Assembly: GCF_001423525.1 (NCBI RefSeq)
Contig: NZ_LMOI01000020.1
Span: 220,692-284,691, forward strand
Source: Arthrobacter sp. Leaf137
GTDB taxonomy: Bacteria > Actinomycetota > Actinomycetes > Actinomycetales > Micrococcaceae
Length of the DNA stretch: 64,000 bases
Direction of reading: 5' to 3'
Position 1 is the stretch's first letter. Every line of letters starts with the position of its first letter. The notes below the pieces were generated by a model. That model saw nothing but the letters and a program-made list of their open reading frames with translations, ran no database searches and had not been told where the DNA came from. Below are positions 34,459 to 43,522 of the stretch, piece by piece. The translations under genes and the position numbers were made by a program.

Positions 34459-36158
34459 GCGTCCGTCCGTTCCCCGGCTCCCCGGGCCGGGGAACCGGCT
34501 CGCCGGACACCGGCCCCTGCCGCGACCGGCGCCGCCGGCCGGGCACCTGGCTCGCCGGACACCGACGCAGCAGGCACCGGGGCGAGGGCCGCCGTCGTAC
34601 TTTCCTTTCCGGACCGTGCCACGGCGGCCCTCGCCTTTCGTGCGGAAACAGCGATCCGCACGGCGTCCGCCGTTCCGGCCAGCAGGGCGGCGGCCAGCAA
34701 CGCGCAGCACAGCACGATGCCCTGGTGGAAGGCTTCCCGGGCATTGCCGCCGGAGGCACCCTCGCCGAGGAACATGCCCGCGGCCGCGGCGGAGCAGAGT
34801 GCCGCGGAGAAGCGCTGGCTAAGCTGGTAGAACCCCGCAGCCACCCCCGCTGCCCCTTGCGGCGCATGGGCCAGCGTGAGTGTTTGGTTGGGCGCCACCA
34901 CAAGCCCTGTGGCCACGCCCTGCAGGAGGCCCACCCCTGCGACAATGGCTGCGGCAGCACCGGCGTCGAACCCCTGGACCGCCCAGTCCTTTGCCGGGAG
35001 GCAGGCCAACGCCGCGGCGATGGCAGCCACTATTCCGGTCCGGCCGTACCGGCCAACGAACCTCCAGCTGAGGCTGGAGGCCAGCAGCATTCCGGCGGCC
35101 TGCGGTGCCAGGATCGCTGCGGCGGCCAGCGGCGGCAGGCCCGTTCCGGACAGGAAGTACAGCGAGGTCACTGCCGCCATGGCCGCTCCGACGCCGAACT
35201 GGCACAGCGCCACCACCGTGCCCAGGAGATACCCGGGCGACGTCACCAGCGCCGGGCTGAGCAGCGGGGTGCGGCCGCGCCGGTGATAGGAAAACTCCCA
35301 TGCCGCGAAAGCCAGCACTGCGGCGGCGCCCACTCCCATCCACACGACGGCCACCGGTGCCGGGCCGTAGATGGTGGGAACCAGCGATGCCACCACTACC
35401 GCGCCCAGCAAGGCCGCTCCGGGGACATCCACGGAGGAACGGCGCGGTGCAGCATCGCTTGGGTCGTGGATGCGGCTGGAGCTGGCTGAGCGGGTGGCGT
35501 CCGTTCCGTGGGTGCCCGTGCTGCCTGGCCTGGCCTGGCCGGGCTGCGGCGCCGCGCGGGGAAGGTAGACCAGGGCCAGCGGCACCAGGACCAGCACGAG
35601 CGGAACGTTGACCGGGAACAGCAGCCGCCAACTAAGTGCGGGATCGCCGGCGGACAGAATAATGCCGCCCACCAGGGGGCCGCAGACCGCAGCCGTGCCA
35701 CCGGCGGCCGCGTAGTAGCCCAGGGCCTTGGCTCGTCCGGAGCCGGTAAAAATGTCCTGGAGGAGGCCCAGCACCTGGGGGTTCAGCGTGCCGGCGCCCA
35801 GTCCCTGCAGCAGGCGGGCGGCGATGACGACGGCGGGATCCGACGCGAGCCCGCCGAGGAGGCTGAAGGCGCCGAAGACGGCAATCCCGGCGATGAACAG
35901 TTTCCGGCGGCCCAGCAGGTCGCCCAGCCGTCCGGCCGGGACCAGCGCGACGCCGAAGGCCAGGGAATAGCTGGCCAGGATCCACTGCACCTGCCCGCTG
36001 TCCGCATGCAGGCCGGCGGCCATGGCAGGGACGGCAAGAACGAAGACCGATTGATCAAGCAGGGTCACGAACCCGGCGCCGAGGCACAGCCACAGCGCGG
36101 CCCGCGGTGACGGCGTGCCCGTTGTGCGCGGTGTGCTTGCCCCAGCGATTCGGCCCAT
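34455..36158 (-). CDS. MFS transporter, DHA2 (EmrB/QacA) family
   Basis: A 567-residue drug/proton antiporter type MFS protein with about 14 membrane helices. Family motifs are visible: LLDQSVFVLAVPAM in helix 1, WILASYSLAFGVALVPAGRLGDLLGRRKLF (motif A after helix 2), and GLGAGTLNPQVLGLLQDIF (motif with GxG). A Ser/Arg/Gly-rich loop of about 50 residues sits between the sixth and seventh helices, and the C-terminus is a long Ala/Pro/Arg-rich tail. The exported compound is unknown; the setting next to sulfur genes may be incidental. The ATG at 36158 opposes the cystathionine-synthase gene across a shared control region. Confidence 0.9.
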   Translation of the reverse strand: MGRIAGASTPRTTGTPSPRAALWLCLGAGFVTLLDQSVFVLAVPAMAAGLHADSGQVQWILASYSLAFGVALVPAGRLGDLLGRRKLFIAGIAVFGAFSLLGGLASDPAVVIAARLLQGLGAGTLNPQVLGLLQDIFTGSGRAKALGYYAAAGGTAAVCGPLVGGIILSAGDPALSWRLLFPVNVPLVLVLVPLALVYLPRAAPQPGQARPGSTGTHGTDATRSASSSRIHDPSDAAPRRSSVDVPGAALLGAVVVASLVPTIYGPAPVAVVWMGVGAAAVLAFAAWEFSYHRRGRTPLLSPALVTSPGYLLGTVVALCQFGVGAAMAAVTSLYFLSGTGLPPLAAAAILAPQAAGMLLASSLSWRFVGRYGRTGIVAAIAAALACLPAKDWAVQGFDAGAAAAIVAGVGLLQGVATGLVVAPNQTLTLAHAPQGAAGVAAGFYQLSQRFSAALCSAAAAGMFLGEGASGGNAREAFHQGIVLCCALLAAALLAGTADAVRIAVSARKARAAVARSGKESTTAALAPVPAASVSGEPGARPAAPVAAGAGVRRAGSPARGAGERTDA

Positions 36159-36345
36159 ATCGGGACCCTAAGCCCGGGCAGCAGGGCGCTCCGCATCCGG
36201 CGTCGGAGCATTAATCCGGGTGAAGTCCGGTTACCTGTGGCTTCCGTGAGGGGTCCTTTTGTGACACTTCCCGTGACGCCGGGCGGGTGGACGGAGCCGC
36301 ATTTGCACATCGGGGGACATGCTGGGAAACGCGGCTCAAAAAAGT

Positions 36346-36375
36346 TTGGGACGCACCGGTGCGCAGTCCTACCGT
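36346..36375 (+). promoter_or_regulatory. Predicted leaderless promoter with palindrome, upstream of the CBS-type synthase
   Basis: TTGGGA (36346-36351) and TACCGT (36370-36375) are 18 bp apart, and an ATG begins 6 nt after the -10. A perfect 12-bp palindrome, cgcaccggtgcg (36352-36363), fills the spacer immediately after the -35, where a repressor would block polymerase. Confidence 0.5.
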
Positions 36376-36381
36376 GGCCGC

Positions 36382-36450
36382 ATGACAGCCCTCCGCCGCA
36401 CGTCCACAGTCCATCCCCGCCCGGTTCCGGACGCGGCGGTGACGGCATGA
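36382..36450 (+). CDS. 22-codon leaderless upstream ORF
   Basis: The ATG lies 6 nt after a -10 box and encodes MTALRRTSTVHPRPVPDAAV plus two residues (TA), ending in a TGA that overlaps the start of the synthase gene as ATGA. The synthase itself has only a weak ribosome site, so ribosomes finishing the upstream ORF may be needed to start it. The peptide is rich in Arg/Pro/Thr/Val and has no cysteine, so it is not a cysteine-sensing leader of the mycobacterial kind. The evidence is positional only. Confidence 0.45.
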   Translation: MTALRRTSTVHPRPVPDAAVTA

Positions 36451-37949
36451 CAGTCTTCGAATCCGTCCTGGACGGCATCGGGGGCACTCCCCTGGTCCGC
36501 CTGCGCCGCCTTGGGGCAGGACTCCGCCCACGGATCTACGCCAAGCTGGAATTCCAGAACATCGGCGGCAGCGTCAAGGACCGGGCCGCGCTGTCCATGA
36601 TCCGTACCGCCGAACGCCAGGGGCTGCTCCGTCCGGGCGGAACTGTGGTGGAAGGAACCAGCGGCAACACCGGCATCGGGATCGCCATGGTGGCGGCGCA
36701 GCTGGGGTACCGGGCAGTGATTTTCGCACCAGCGGCAACGGCCGCGGAGAAGATCCGGCTGCTGCGGGCCTACGGCGCCGAGGTGCATCTGGTGGCCGAT
36801 TTCGTTCCGCGCGACCACCCGGGCCATCTGGCTTCCCGGGCTGCCGCGTTTACCGCAGCTACCCCCGGCGCGTGGCTTGCCCAGCAGTACGACAACCCTG
36901 CCAACCCCGCGGCCCACCGGCACACCACGGGCCCTGAAATCTGGGATGACACCGAGGGGTCCGTCACCCATCTGGTGGCGAGTGTGGGAACGGGCGGCAC
37001 GCTGTCCGGCACCGGCGGTTTCCTGAAGGACGCCAGCGGCGGTTCGGTGCAGGTGGTGGCGGCTGATCCGGAGCATTCCCGGTACGGCGGCGGTGACGGG
37101 GCGCTGAAGTACGTGGAAGGCGCCGGCCATGCCCTGCACCCCGAATCCGTGGAGGACATCTGGCCGGAGGCGTTCGACACCGACGTTGTGGACCAGTACA
37201 TCCGGGTCAGCGACCGTGATGCGATTTTTACCGCCCGGCGGGCAGCCCGCGAGGAAGGGCTGCTGACCGGGGCTACGGGTGGAACGTCGCTCGCTGCCGC
37301 GCTGAACCTCGCGGCGGACCTGGACGGGTCCCACACCATCGTGGTGGTCCTTCCCGATTCAGGGCGGAACTACCTTTCCACGTATTTCGACGACGGCTGG
37401 CTGGCCTCGTTGGGCTTCCTTGAACCGGACAGTCCCCAGGGGACGGTGCGGTCGCTGCTTACTTCCGTTGACGCCGGCGGTCCGGGAGCCGGGGTGCCGC
37501 TTCTGCCGTCGGGGCAGTCTGTAGGCGAGTCGATCGCCCACCTGCGCGCACGGGGACAGGGGCCGGCCGATCCTGCCTTCCTTGTCCTGAACCGCGGCGC
37601 GCGGCACGGGACGGTCCACCCCAGGGAGGTCCTGGCCGCCGTGACCCTTGAGTCGCTGCAGGCTTTGGTTTCGCAGGCCGGGCCATCGGCTGCGGCCCTC
37701 CTTGCCGCAGTGCCCTACCGTGCGGTGGGGGCTGGAACGCCGGTGCCCGGCGGTGTAGTCGGAGACAGTGGCGCCGACGGCGGCGTGGCTGACGGCGATG
37801 CGCCCGTTGCGGGAAGCACAGGTACCCCATCCCATGAAGTACTGGCGGTAATGGTCGATGGCCGGATCACGGCAGCCGTGCCTGCCGGCTGGCGGACCGG
37901 TGGACGGGGTGCGGACGCGGCGGCGGGCCCAGTGACCTTCAGCCGGTAA
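36447..37949 (+). CDS. PLP-dependent cystathionine beta-synthase / cysteine synthase with C-terminal CBS region
   Basis: A 500-residue fold-type II PLP enzyme. The Schiff-base lysine is Lys44 in NIGGSVKDRAALSMI, the phosphate loop is GTSGNTGIGIAM (71-76), and VGTGGTLSGTGGFLK is the second glycine loop. PDSGRNYLSTYFDDGWL ends the catalytic part (about residue 320), as in bacterial cystathionine beta-synthases. The rest resembles a degenerate Bateman module (PAFLVLNRGARHGTVHPREVLAAVT; EVLAVMVDGRITAAV) with a Gly/Ala/Asp-rich insertion, which may bind adenosyl ligands. It would make cystathionine or cysteine from serine or O-acetylserine. The start overlaps the upstream ORF as ATGA. The last 235 bp overlap an antisense gene. 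Confidence 0.88.
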   Translation: MTVFESVLDGIGGTPLVRLRRLGAGLRPRIYAKLEFQNIGGSVKDRAALSMIRTAERQGLLRPGGTVVEGTSGNTGIGIAMVAAQLGYRAVIFAPAATAAEKIRLLRAYGAEVHLVADFVPRDHPGHLASRAAAFTAATPGAWLAQQYDNPANPAAHRHTTGPEIWDDTEGSVTHLVASVGTGGTLSGTGGFLKDASGGSVQVVAADPEHSRYGGGDGALKYVEGAGHALHPESVEDIWPEAFDTDVVDQYIRVSDRDAIFTARRAAREEGLLTGATGGTSLAAALNLAADLDGSHTIVVVLPDSGRNYLSTYFDDGWLASLGFLEPDSPQGTVRSLLTSVDAGGPGAGVPLLPSGQSVGESIAHLRARGQGPADPAFLVLNRGARHGTVHPREVLAAVTLESLQALVSQAGPSAAALLAAVPYRAVGAGTPVPGGVVGDSGADGGVADGDAPVAGSTGTPSHEVLAVMVDGRITAAVPAGWRTGGRGADAAAGPVTFSR

Positions 37950-38323
37950 TGGAACACCATGCCGTCCTCGTTCTCGCGGCTCCCTGAGATGCCCGCGACG
38001 GCCATCGACGGACCGGCCACGGCCTCGGCCCAGGCGTGGGCTTCGTCCCAAAAGACTTCCTGGGGCCAGCGCGGATAGTCCAGCAGCATGGCCACCGACA
38101 ATGTCAGCTGCGGTGGGCCGTAGCCGGCGCAGGTGCCGAACCCCAGGATGTCCACCGACGAGCCTTCGGTGAGGAGCGAAGGGTGCCGGGGCATCGTTGT
38201 CACGGCGCTTTCGAGCCCGTCAGCGTAGACGTCCCGCTGCGCAAGGGAGCAGAGCCGGGCGCGGAAGGCGGCCAGGTCTGCTCCACAGAGCATGTTGATC
38301 CTATGGGTGAGAGTGGCGGGCAC
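37715..38323 (-). CDS. Hypothetical protein overlapping the synthase gene antisense
   Basis: A 202-residue frame beginning at GTG with a strong ribosome site (ACAGGAG, 5 nt spacing). The first about 130 residues read like a folded protein (RINMLCGADLAAFRARLC; SVDILGFGTCAGYGPPQLT; YPRWPQEVFWDEAHAWAEAV) with balanced composition. The last about 75 are Pro/Ala/Ser/Thr-rich and lie entirely antisense to the synthase gene. No family recognised. Possibly the true coding part ends near 37950 and the tail is free extension; there is no earlier stop. Real as a gene, in my view, mainly because of the start signal. Confidence 0.6.
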   Translation of the reverse strand: MPATLTHRINMLCGADLAAFRARLCSLAQRDVYADGLESAVTTMPRHPSLLTEGSSVDILGFGTCAGYGPPQLTLSVAMLLDYPRWPQEVFWDEAHAWAEAVAGPSMAVAGISGSRENEDGMVFHYRLKVTGPAAASAPRPPVRQPAGTAAVIRPSTITASTSWDGVPVLPATGASPSATPPSAPLSPTTPPGTGVPAPTAR

Positions 38324-38380
38324 ACGGTCTCCTGTGGTGGCTGGTATTGAGGCTGTTGTCTGCGGTCCGGACAGGTGGCG

Positions 38381-38908
38381 TCACGGCACAGCGGCCCTGC
38401 CGGTCAAGGTCCCGGGCGCGGCTGCCATAGGTTCCGGGGTGCGTGGTTCGGGGGTGCCGGCTTTTGAAGTGACGGCTGTTGCAGTGCGCGGTAGTGGTGT
38501 GCCTCCTGCTGCCGTCCGGCGTGCAAGGCGGACCCCTTCGAGGTGGCCGAACATCCGGCGTGTGCCGGCGTCGCTCCTGATCCAGATCACGCCGGAATCA
38601 GACGTCTTGGCGTCAACGGTTCCGTGGAATGAGAACCCGTCAGGCAGGTGGACGTCAACCAGTTGCCCCGTGTCGAAGCCGTGCCAGTCCTGGCCCTGAT
38701 CAGCGCTTTCCTCGTGTCCCTGGGCTGCCTTGGCCCCGGAGGATCGGCGTGGCTTGGCGGAGGAACCCCGCCGCCGTCGCGATCCCTGCCGCGCGTTCGC
38801 ATCGGCACCGGGCCACACCGCGTCCTTGCGGTGTTCGTCGCCGGCAGTTGCTCCGCCGGCCACCTCATTGCCTGCCGCCGTGGCCGGCGGCCCCGGGATT
38901 GTGTCCAT
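38381..38908 (-). CDS. Hypothetical protein with small C-terminal beta-rich domain
   Basis: A 175-residue protein whose ATG at 38908 has CAGGGGGAAA upstream. The N-terminal half is charged and low in complexity (RQGSRRRRGSSAKPRRSSG). A compact C-terminal segment follows: DTGQLVDVHLPDGFSFHGTV, then SDSGVIWIRSDAGTRRMFGH, LEGVRL. Alternating hydrophobics suggest a small beta-barrel, perhaps nucleic-acid binding given the basic linker. The open frame reaches 39427, but that part has no start support. Function unknown. Confidence 0.6.
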   Translation of the reverse strand: MDTIPGPPATAAGNEVAGGATAGDEHRKDAVWPGADANARQGSRRRRGSSAKPRRSSGAKAAQGHEESADQGQDWHGFDTGQLVDVHLPDGFSFHGTVDAKTSDSGVIWIRSDAGTRRMFGHLEGVRLARRTAAGGTPLPRTATAVTSKAGTPEPRTPEPMAAAPGTLTGRAAVP

Positions 38909-39181
38909 TGGTTTCCCCCTGTTGATGACTGTGCCACCACACAACCACCGTGGTGGGGGCATCACAACACCGGCCGCAATGCGCCGTCGTGCAAGGCAAA
39001 ACATGTCCCTGTATTGCCCTAAGTGACTGCCCAAGACGCCCTGTTTCCCGCTGCTGGGATGCCGCCCTGCCCCACGGATAGCCTGTCGGTTCAAGGGCCG
39101 GTCCAGCGCCGGCCTAAAGCACAGGCTGAAAGCAGCGAATAAACAAGGCAGGCCGGACCCCACGGCGGAAGGGCAGGAACG

Positions 39182-39718
39182 TTGACAGTCCCCACACAGG
39201 CATTGGAGACCACCGTGATCCGCGCGGCCCGGGAATCTGAATACGAAGCCGTCGGTGAGCTGACCTTCCGTGGTTTCGGGCACCACCTGCCGGGAGCCCG
39301 GCAACCCGACGCCGAGCGGCTGGACTTGCTGGTGGACGCGGGTGCCCGGGCAGTTGCCGGCCATCTGCTGGTGGCCGAGGACGCCACCACCGGCGAGCTG
39401 CTGGGAACCGTGACGGTGCTGCAGCACGGTTCGGCCCTGGCGCGCCAGGCAGAGCCGGGTGAAGCGGAAGTCCGGCTGCTGGCGGTGCTGCCGGAGGCCC
39501 GGCGCCGAGGACTCGGGTGGCAGCTGCTGGACCGGGCGTCGGAACTCGCCCTGGCGCAGGGCGCCGAGCGGATCGTCCTCGACACCGGCGTGGACAACTA
39601 TGGGTCCCAGAACCTCTACGAAAAGTACGGCTACGTGCGCCGCCCCGACCGCGAGAAGCCCCGCCCCGCACCCAAGGTCCAGCTCGCCGTCTTCACCCTG
39701 GACCTCGCCACCGGCTAA
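39182..39718 (+). CDS. GNAT family N-acetyltransferase
   Basis: A GNAT-fold acetyltransferase of up to 178 residues. Fold markers: VIRAARESEYEAVGELTFRGF (strand 1, helix 1), LLGTVTVLQHG (strand 4 hairpin), the acetyl-CoA loop VLPEARRRGLGWQLLDRA (RxxGxG/A type), and RIVLDTGVDNYGSQNLYEKYGYV near the end. The substrate is not predictable. The listed start is TTG with AGGAACG upstream; a GTG at 39215 with GGAG at ideal spacing would begin directly at the first strand and may be the true start. Confidence 0.9.
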   Translation: MTVPTQALETTVIRAARESEYEAVGELTFRGFGHHLPGARQPDAERLDLLVDAGARAVAGHLLVAEDATTGELLGTVTVLQHGSALARQAEPGEAEVRLLAVLPEARRRGLGWQLLDRASELALAQGAERIVLDTGVDNYGSQNLYEKYGYVRRPDREKPRPAPKVQLAVFTLDLATG

Positions 39719-39726
39719 CCACTCCC

Positions 39727-39751
39727 CGGCCGCCCGGCCGCCCGGCCGCCG
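39727..39751. repeat. Short tandem GC repeat between GNAT and AbiEi-like genes
   Basis: Three copies of an 8-bp unit (ccggccgc) follow the GNAT stop and are continued by more Cs and Gs. It is probably the hairpin-prone end of that transcript, and no other signal is seen in the 105-bp gap. Confidence 0.7.
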
Positions 39752-39823
39752 GCCCGCGCCCGCCGCGCTTCGAACCCGAGCGCCGTCGAGCCCATTCCTA
39801 AGCTTCTTCGCAGAACCGCCCCT

Positions 39824-40879
39824 TCAGGACTCTGACCCGCGAACAAGCCTCTGACTCGTGACGTCAGGCGTGCCCGCGCCCGGGTGGATTCCGGCGGCCA
39901 ACAGCTTGCGCCGGAGTTCGCTGGGATCTGCCAGGTCGGCCCACCGCCAGCGGACGAAGCCGTGGCCCAGGGCGCGGATCCGGTCCTCGCGGAGCTTCTC
40001 CCGGTAGACGGCTTCCTCTGCAGTGATCCCGTCACGCTGCGCGGCCTCGACATATTTGCCCTTGCCGTCGAACTCCCCCACCACGCCCTGCCGCGGCCAC
40101 CAGAAGTCGCTCCTCCCAATGAAGCCCGCACCGTCACTGAAAACATGCTGCAGTACGGGCTGCTCAAACCCGAGGAACTCAAACACGGCCCGGCTGTAGG
40201 ACTCTCCGACGGACTCCGGCAGCGGGCTCGCAAGGTCAGCCACCCGCTCGGCGCGGCGCCGGCCAGCCGCCGAAGGAAGCTCTCCGATGCCGGCCGCAAT
40301 GGCCGGCACAGCCAGAAGGCTGGCCCCGGGACCAAGGATGCCCGCCCCACTCAGCCTGCGGGCCGCGCCGTCGGCTACTACCAGGGCCTGGTCCAGCTCC
40401 TCGGATGCCAGGACATCCACCGTGGTCCGGGTCAACCCCGAACACAGGAATTCCCCAGACCGGACCGGCTCCGGCACGGCTCCGAGCCGGTACCGGAGTG
40501 GGTAGGAACGCGTCCGCCGGACTTCCTCCGCCGCGCCGCTATCACCCAGGACCAGGAGCGCGGATTTCCGGATTCCGCTGCGGCCGGGAAGGGCCGTGGC
40601 CAGCTCAACGCAGGGCGGCGTGCCCAGCGTCGGCAACCCGCCGGCAACGGCTGCCGTTTGCCCGCACAGAACCGCACCCTTGATGGACCTGGCCACCGCC
40701 GTCGTCGTCCATGCGAAGCGTTCGGAAGGACGTGCCCGCAGCCAGTCCTCTGTGGGCACGTAAAAACCGCGCCGGATCCGGACCAGCTGACCCGCCCGGA
40801 AGGCCCGGTGCAGGGCGTCGGTGGTGGCACCGGTGCGCAGGATGGCAGCCGTATCGATCAGTCCGGGCGGGATCTCCAT
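39824..40879 (-). CDS. AbiEi-like antitoxin-domain protein with C-terminal nuclease-like fold
   Basis: A 351-residue protein. The N-terminus is a winged-helix of the AbiEi antitoxin type (LIDTAAILRTGATTDALHRAFRAG, then IRRGFYVPTEDW). The middle has an AbiEi-like body (AVAGGLPTLGTPPCVELAT; GLTRTTVDVLASEELDQAL). The C-terminus resembles DUF559/Vsr-type PD-(D/E)xK nucleases: ESYSRAVFEFLGFEQP, RSDFWWP, GEFDGKGKY, EKLREDRIRALGHGFVRW. No AbiEii toxin gene is adjacent, so this is a solitary protein, as is common in actinobacteria. Start ATG at 40879; a GTG two codons earlier is possible. Confidence 0.8.
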   Translation of the reverse strand: MEIPPGLIDTAAILRTGATTDALHRAFRAGQLVRIRRGFYVPTEDWLRARPSERFAWTTTAVARSIKGAVLCGQTAAVAGGLPTLGTPPCVELATALPGRSGIRKSALLVLGDSGAAEEVRRTRSYPLRYRLGAVPEPVRSGEFLCSGLTRTTVDVLASEELDQALVVADGAARRLSGAGILGPGASLLAVPAIAAGIGELPSAAGRRRAERVADLASPLPESVGESYSRAVFEFLGFEQPVLQHVFSDGAGFIGRSDFWWPRQGVVGEFDGKGKYVEAAQRDGITAEEAVYREKLREDRIRALGHGFVRWRWADLADPSELRRKLLAAGIHPGAGTPDVTSQRLVRGSES

Positions 40880-40969
40880 CCCCACAGAATGCAGGTCAAA
40901 CAGCTCACGCGGCAGGCAGCAAAGCCCTTATGTGGACAGCGTCGGATGGCCTCCATGAAGTCCTAAGGC

Positions 40970-41010
40970 TGTTCGCGGATCAGGACCGTAAAGGTTCGGA
41001 TCCGCGAACA
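40970..41010. terminator. Hairpin downstream of serS
   Basis: Perfect 12-bp arms tgttcgcggatc (40970-40981) and gatccgcgaaca (40999-41010) with a 17-nt loop that has its own short stem. It lies 32 bp after the serS stop on the minus strand, and no T-run follows. Confidence 0.75.
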
Positions 41011-41042
41011 AGCCCAGGAAAGGCACCCGGGACAAGCGCAAC

Positions 41043-42323
41043 CTACAGGACCGGCAGGACCTCAAGGCCGCCCAAGTACTTCTGGAGCGCCTTCGGCACG
41101 TTGACCGAGCCGTCGGCGTTCTGGTGGTGCTCCAGCAGCGCAACGATCCAGCGGGTGGTGGCCAGGGTGCCGTTCAGCGTGGCCACGGCACGGGTGCCCT
41201 TGGCGACGCCCTCGGCGTTGACCGCACGCTCGCGGATGTTCAGGCGGCGGGCCTGGAACGTGGTGCAGTTGGAGGTGGAGGTCAGCTCGCGGTAGGCGCC
41301 CTGGGTGGGGACCCATGCTTCGCAGTCGTACTTGCGTGCCGCGGAGTTGCCGAGGTCGCCGGCCGCGGTGTCGATGACCCGGTAGGGCAGCTCGCACTTG
41401 GCCAGCATCTCCTCTTCCCACGCCAGCAGCCGCTGGTGCTCAGCGGCGGCCTCTTCAACCGTGGTGTAGATGAACATCTCCACCTTGTTGAACTGGTGGA
41501 CGCGGATGATGCCGCGGGTGTCCTTGCCGTGCGATCCGGCCTCGCGGCGGTAGCACGAGCTCTGTCCGGCGTAACGGATCGGGCCCGCGGAGAGGTCCAG
41601 GATCTCGTCGGCGTGGTAGCCGGCCAGGGCAACCTCCGAGGTGCCCACAAGGTACAGGTCGTCTTCGGCCAGGCGGTAGATTTCGGCGTCGTGCTTCACG
41701 TCGAAGCCCGTGCCCTGCATGGTCTCGGGGCGCACCAGCGTGGGCGTGATCATGGGGACGAAGCCGGCATCGATGGCCTGTTCCATGGCCATCTGCAGCA
41801 GCGCCATCTCCAGCCGGGCGCCGACGCCGCGGAGGAAGTAGAAACGTGAACCGGAAACTTTGGCGCCGCGCTCCATGTCGATGGCGCCGATCAGCTCGCC
41901 GATCTCGAGGTGGTCTTTGGGCTCGAAGTCCGGGAATTCGCGCGGGGTGCCGACGGTCTTGACCACCACGTAGTCATCCTCGCCGCCTTCGGGAACGCCG
42001 TCTTCAACGAGGTTGGGGACGGTGCGGAGCAGTTCTTCCTGCTTGGTCTGAGCGGCGTCGGCCTCGGCGGACGCGGCCTTGACCGAGTTGGCCAGTTCCT
42101 TGACCTCGGCCAGCAGTGCCTGCTTTTCCTCGCCCTTGGCCTGCGCCACCTTCTTGCCGAACGCGTTTTGCTCGGCCCGGAGGTTTTCGAAGCGGATCAG
42201 CGCGGCACGGCGGGCGGAGTCCGCGGAGATGATCGCGTCCACCACTGATTCGTCCGCGCCGCGGGCGCGCTGGCTGGCACGGAACTTGTCCGGGTTTTCG
42301 CTGAGGTCTTTTACGTCGATCAC
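41043..42323 (-). CDS. serS: Seryl-tRNA synthetase
   Basis: Charges tRNA-Ser (and tRNA-Sec) with serine. The N-terminal helical arm that contacts the tRNA (residues about 30-100, Ala/Glu/Lys-rich coiled coil) precedes a class II catalytic domain: motif 2 in [35 protein letters not shown], and motif 3 in [17 protein letters not shown] with a late [17 protein letters not shown]. 426 residues, the usual size. The GTG start is used because the protein N-terminus [15 protein letters not shown] matches the family, and a TACCCT box ends 6 nt upstream, indicating a leaderless transcript; the longer frame to 42785 is spurious. Confidence 0.97.
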   Translation of the reverse strand: MIDVKDLSENPDKFRASQRARGADESVVDAIISADSARRAALIRFENLRAEQNAFGKKVAQAKGEEKQALLAEVKELANSVKAASAEADAAQTKQEELLRTVPNLVEDGVPEGGEDDYVVVKTVGTPREFPDFEPKDHLEIGELIGAIDMERGAKVSGSRFYFLRGVGARLEMALLQMAMEQAIDAGFVPMITPTLVRPETMQGTGFDVKHDAEIYRLAEDDLYLVGTSEVALAGYHADEILDLSAGPIRYAGQSSCYRREAGSHGKDTRGIIRVHQFNKVEMFIYTTVEEAAAEHQRLLAWEEEMLAKCELPYRVIDTAAGDLGNSAARKYDCEAWVPTQGAYRELTSTSNCTTFQARRLNIRERAVNAEGVAKGTRAVATLNGTLATTRWIVALLEHHQNADGSVNVPKALQKYLGGLEVLPVL

Positions 42324-42329
42324 CAGACA

Positions 42330-42335
42330 AGGGTA
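42330..42335 (-). promoter_or_regulatory. Predicted -10 of the leaderless serS transcript
   Basis: TACCCT on the minus strand ends 6 nt before the GTG start of serS. The -35 position holds no good match. No ribosome site is present. Confidence 0.45.
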
Positions 42336-42413
42336 TCCAATACAGCGCACGACGGCGGGCGGCCGGGGCGGCTGGGGCCGGCGCGCCTTCTGCCGGGCTA
42401 CTGTGGAACCACC

Positions 42414-43493
42414 ATGAGCGACTGGATTCTCTACCTGCTGATAGCGGTGGCCCTTGCCTTTGCCATCTCCAGCTGGTGGGGCGTACGCCGGTTGAAGGCA
42501 CTGCATATGCGCAGCGCCGTGGCCGGCGAAGCCTATGATCCCGGCCTGGAAAAGCAGCGGGTGGCGGTGATCATCAACCCCATCAAGGCCCGCGCGGCCG
42601 AGGCGCGGGCGGCCATCCAGCGGGCTTGCCTTTCCGCCGGCTGGGATGAGCCGGCCTTCTACGAGACCACGGCCGAGGACCCCGGTTTCACCCAGATGCA
42701 AGCGGCCCTGGCCACCAAACCCGACGTCGTCCTGGTGGGCGGCGGCGACGGCACGGTCCGGGTGGTGGCCGAGGCACTGGCGCACACGGACGTTGCCATG
42801 GGGCTGATTCCACTAGGGACTGGCAACCTGTTGGCACGGAACGTGGACGTGGACGTCGCGGACCTGCACGGCTGTGTCCAGACTGCGCTGTTCGGCCGGC
42901 AGCGCTCCATCGATACAGCGCGGATGGCCATCGAGAATTCCCGCACGGGAACCTATTCTGAGCACGTCTTCCTGGTGATTGCCGGAATCGGCATGGATGC
43001 CGAAGTCCTCGCGGATACCAATGACGGCCTCAAGAAGGCGGTGGGCTGGCTCGCCTACACCGAGTCCGGCATGCGGCACCTTCCGGGGCGGCGCAAAAAG
43101 GTGTCCATCTCCTTGGACGGCAGCCCGGAACAGGTCCGCAACATCCGCAGCGTCCTCTTCGCCAACTGCGGGCTGGTGCCCGGCGGCATCGACTTCATTC
43201 CGCAGGCCATGATCGATGACGGCATGCTCGACGTGGTTGTGATGAGCCCCCGCAGCGCCCTCGGCTGGCTGCTGATGTACGGCAAGATCATGTTCAAGCA
43301 CAGCGGAAAGCTTCCCATCATGACCGTCTACCGGTCCGGCAGGATCGTCATCAAGTGCTCGGAACCGATGCCGACGCAGTTGGACGGCGACACCTCAGGC
43401 GAGGCAACCAAACTCACGGTGCAGGTGCAGCCGGGGTCTCTCCTGGTGCGGGTCCGGGGAATTGCCGGGCCCGACGGCGGGACTGGCTTGTAG
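42414..43493 (+). CDS. Diacylglycerol/lipid kinase family protein (DagK domain)
   Basis: A 359-residue lipid-kinase-like protein with one N-terminal membrane helix ([20 protein letters not shown]). The catalytic glycine loop [17 protein letters not shown] is at residues about 106-120, preceded by [11 protein letters not shown] and followed by [15 protein letters not shown], as in YegS/DgkB. It phosphorylates a lipid, probably diacylglycerol or a related membrane lipid, at the inner face of the membrane. ATG start with TACTGT 9 nt before, so possibly leaderless. It is divergent from serS with 90 bp between. Confidence 0.92.
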   Translation: MSDWILYLLIAVALAFAISSWWGVRRLKALHMRSAVAGEAYDPGLEKQRVAVIINPIKARAAEARAAIQRACLSAGWDEPAFYETTAEDPGFTQMQAALATKPDVVLVGGGDGTVRVVAEALAHTDVAMGLIPLGTGNLLARNVDVDVADLHGCVQTALFGRQRSIDTARMAIENSRTGTYSEHVFLVIAGIGMDAEVLADTNDGLKKAVGWLAYTESGMRHLPGRRKKVSISLDGSPEQVRNIRSVLFANCGLVPGGIDFIPQAMIDDGMLDVVVMSPRSALGWLLMYGKIMFKHSGKLPIMTVYRSGRIVIKCSEPMPTQLDGDTSGEATKLTVQVQPGSLLVRVRGIAGPDGGTGL

Positions 43494-43522
43494 CGGATGC
43501 GCCGCCGCGGGCAGGGCAAGAC

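Noticed and set aside
36382..36450. Cysteine attenuation leader before the synthase
   Set aside because: The peptide contains no cysteine codons, so the classical attenuation explanation does not fit; the coupling idea is kept as a separate finding.
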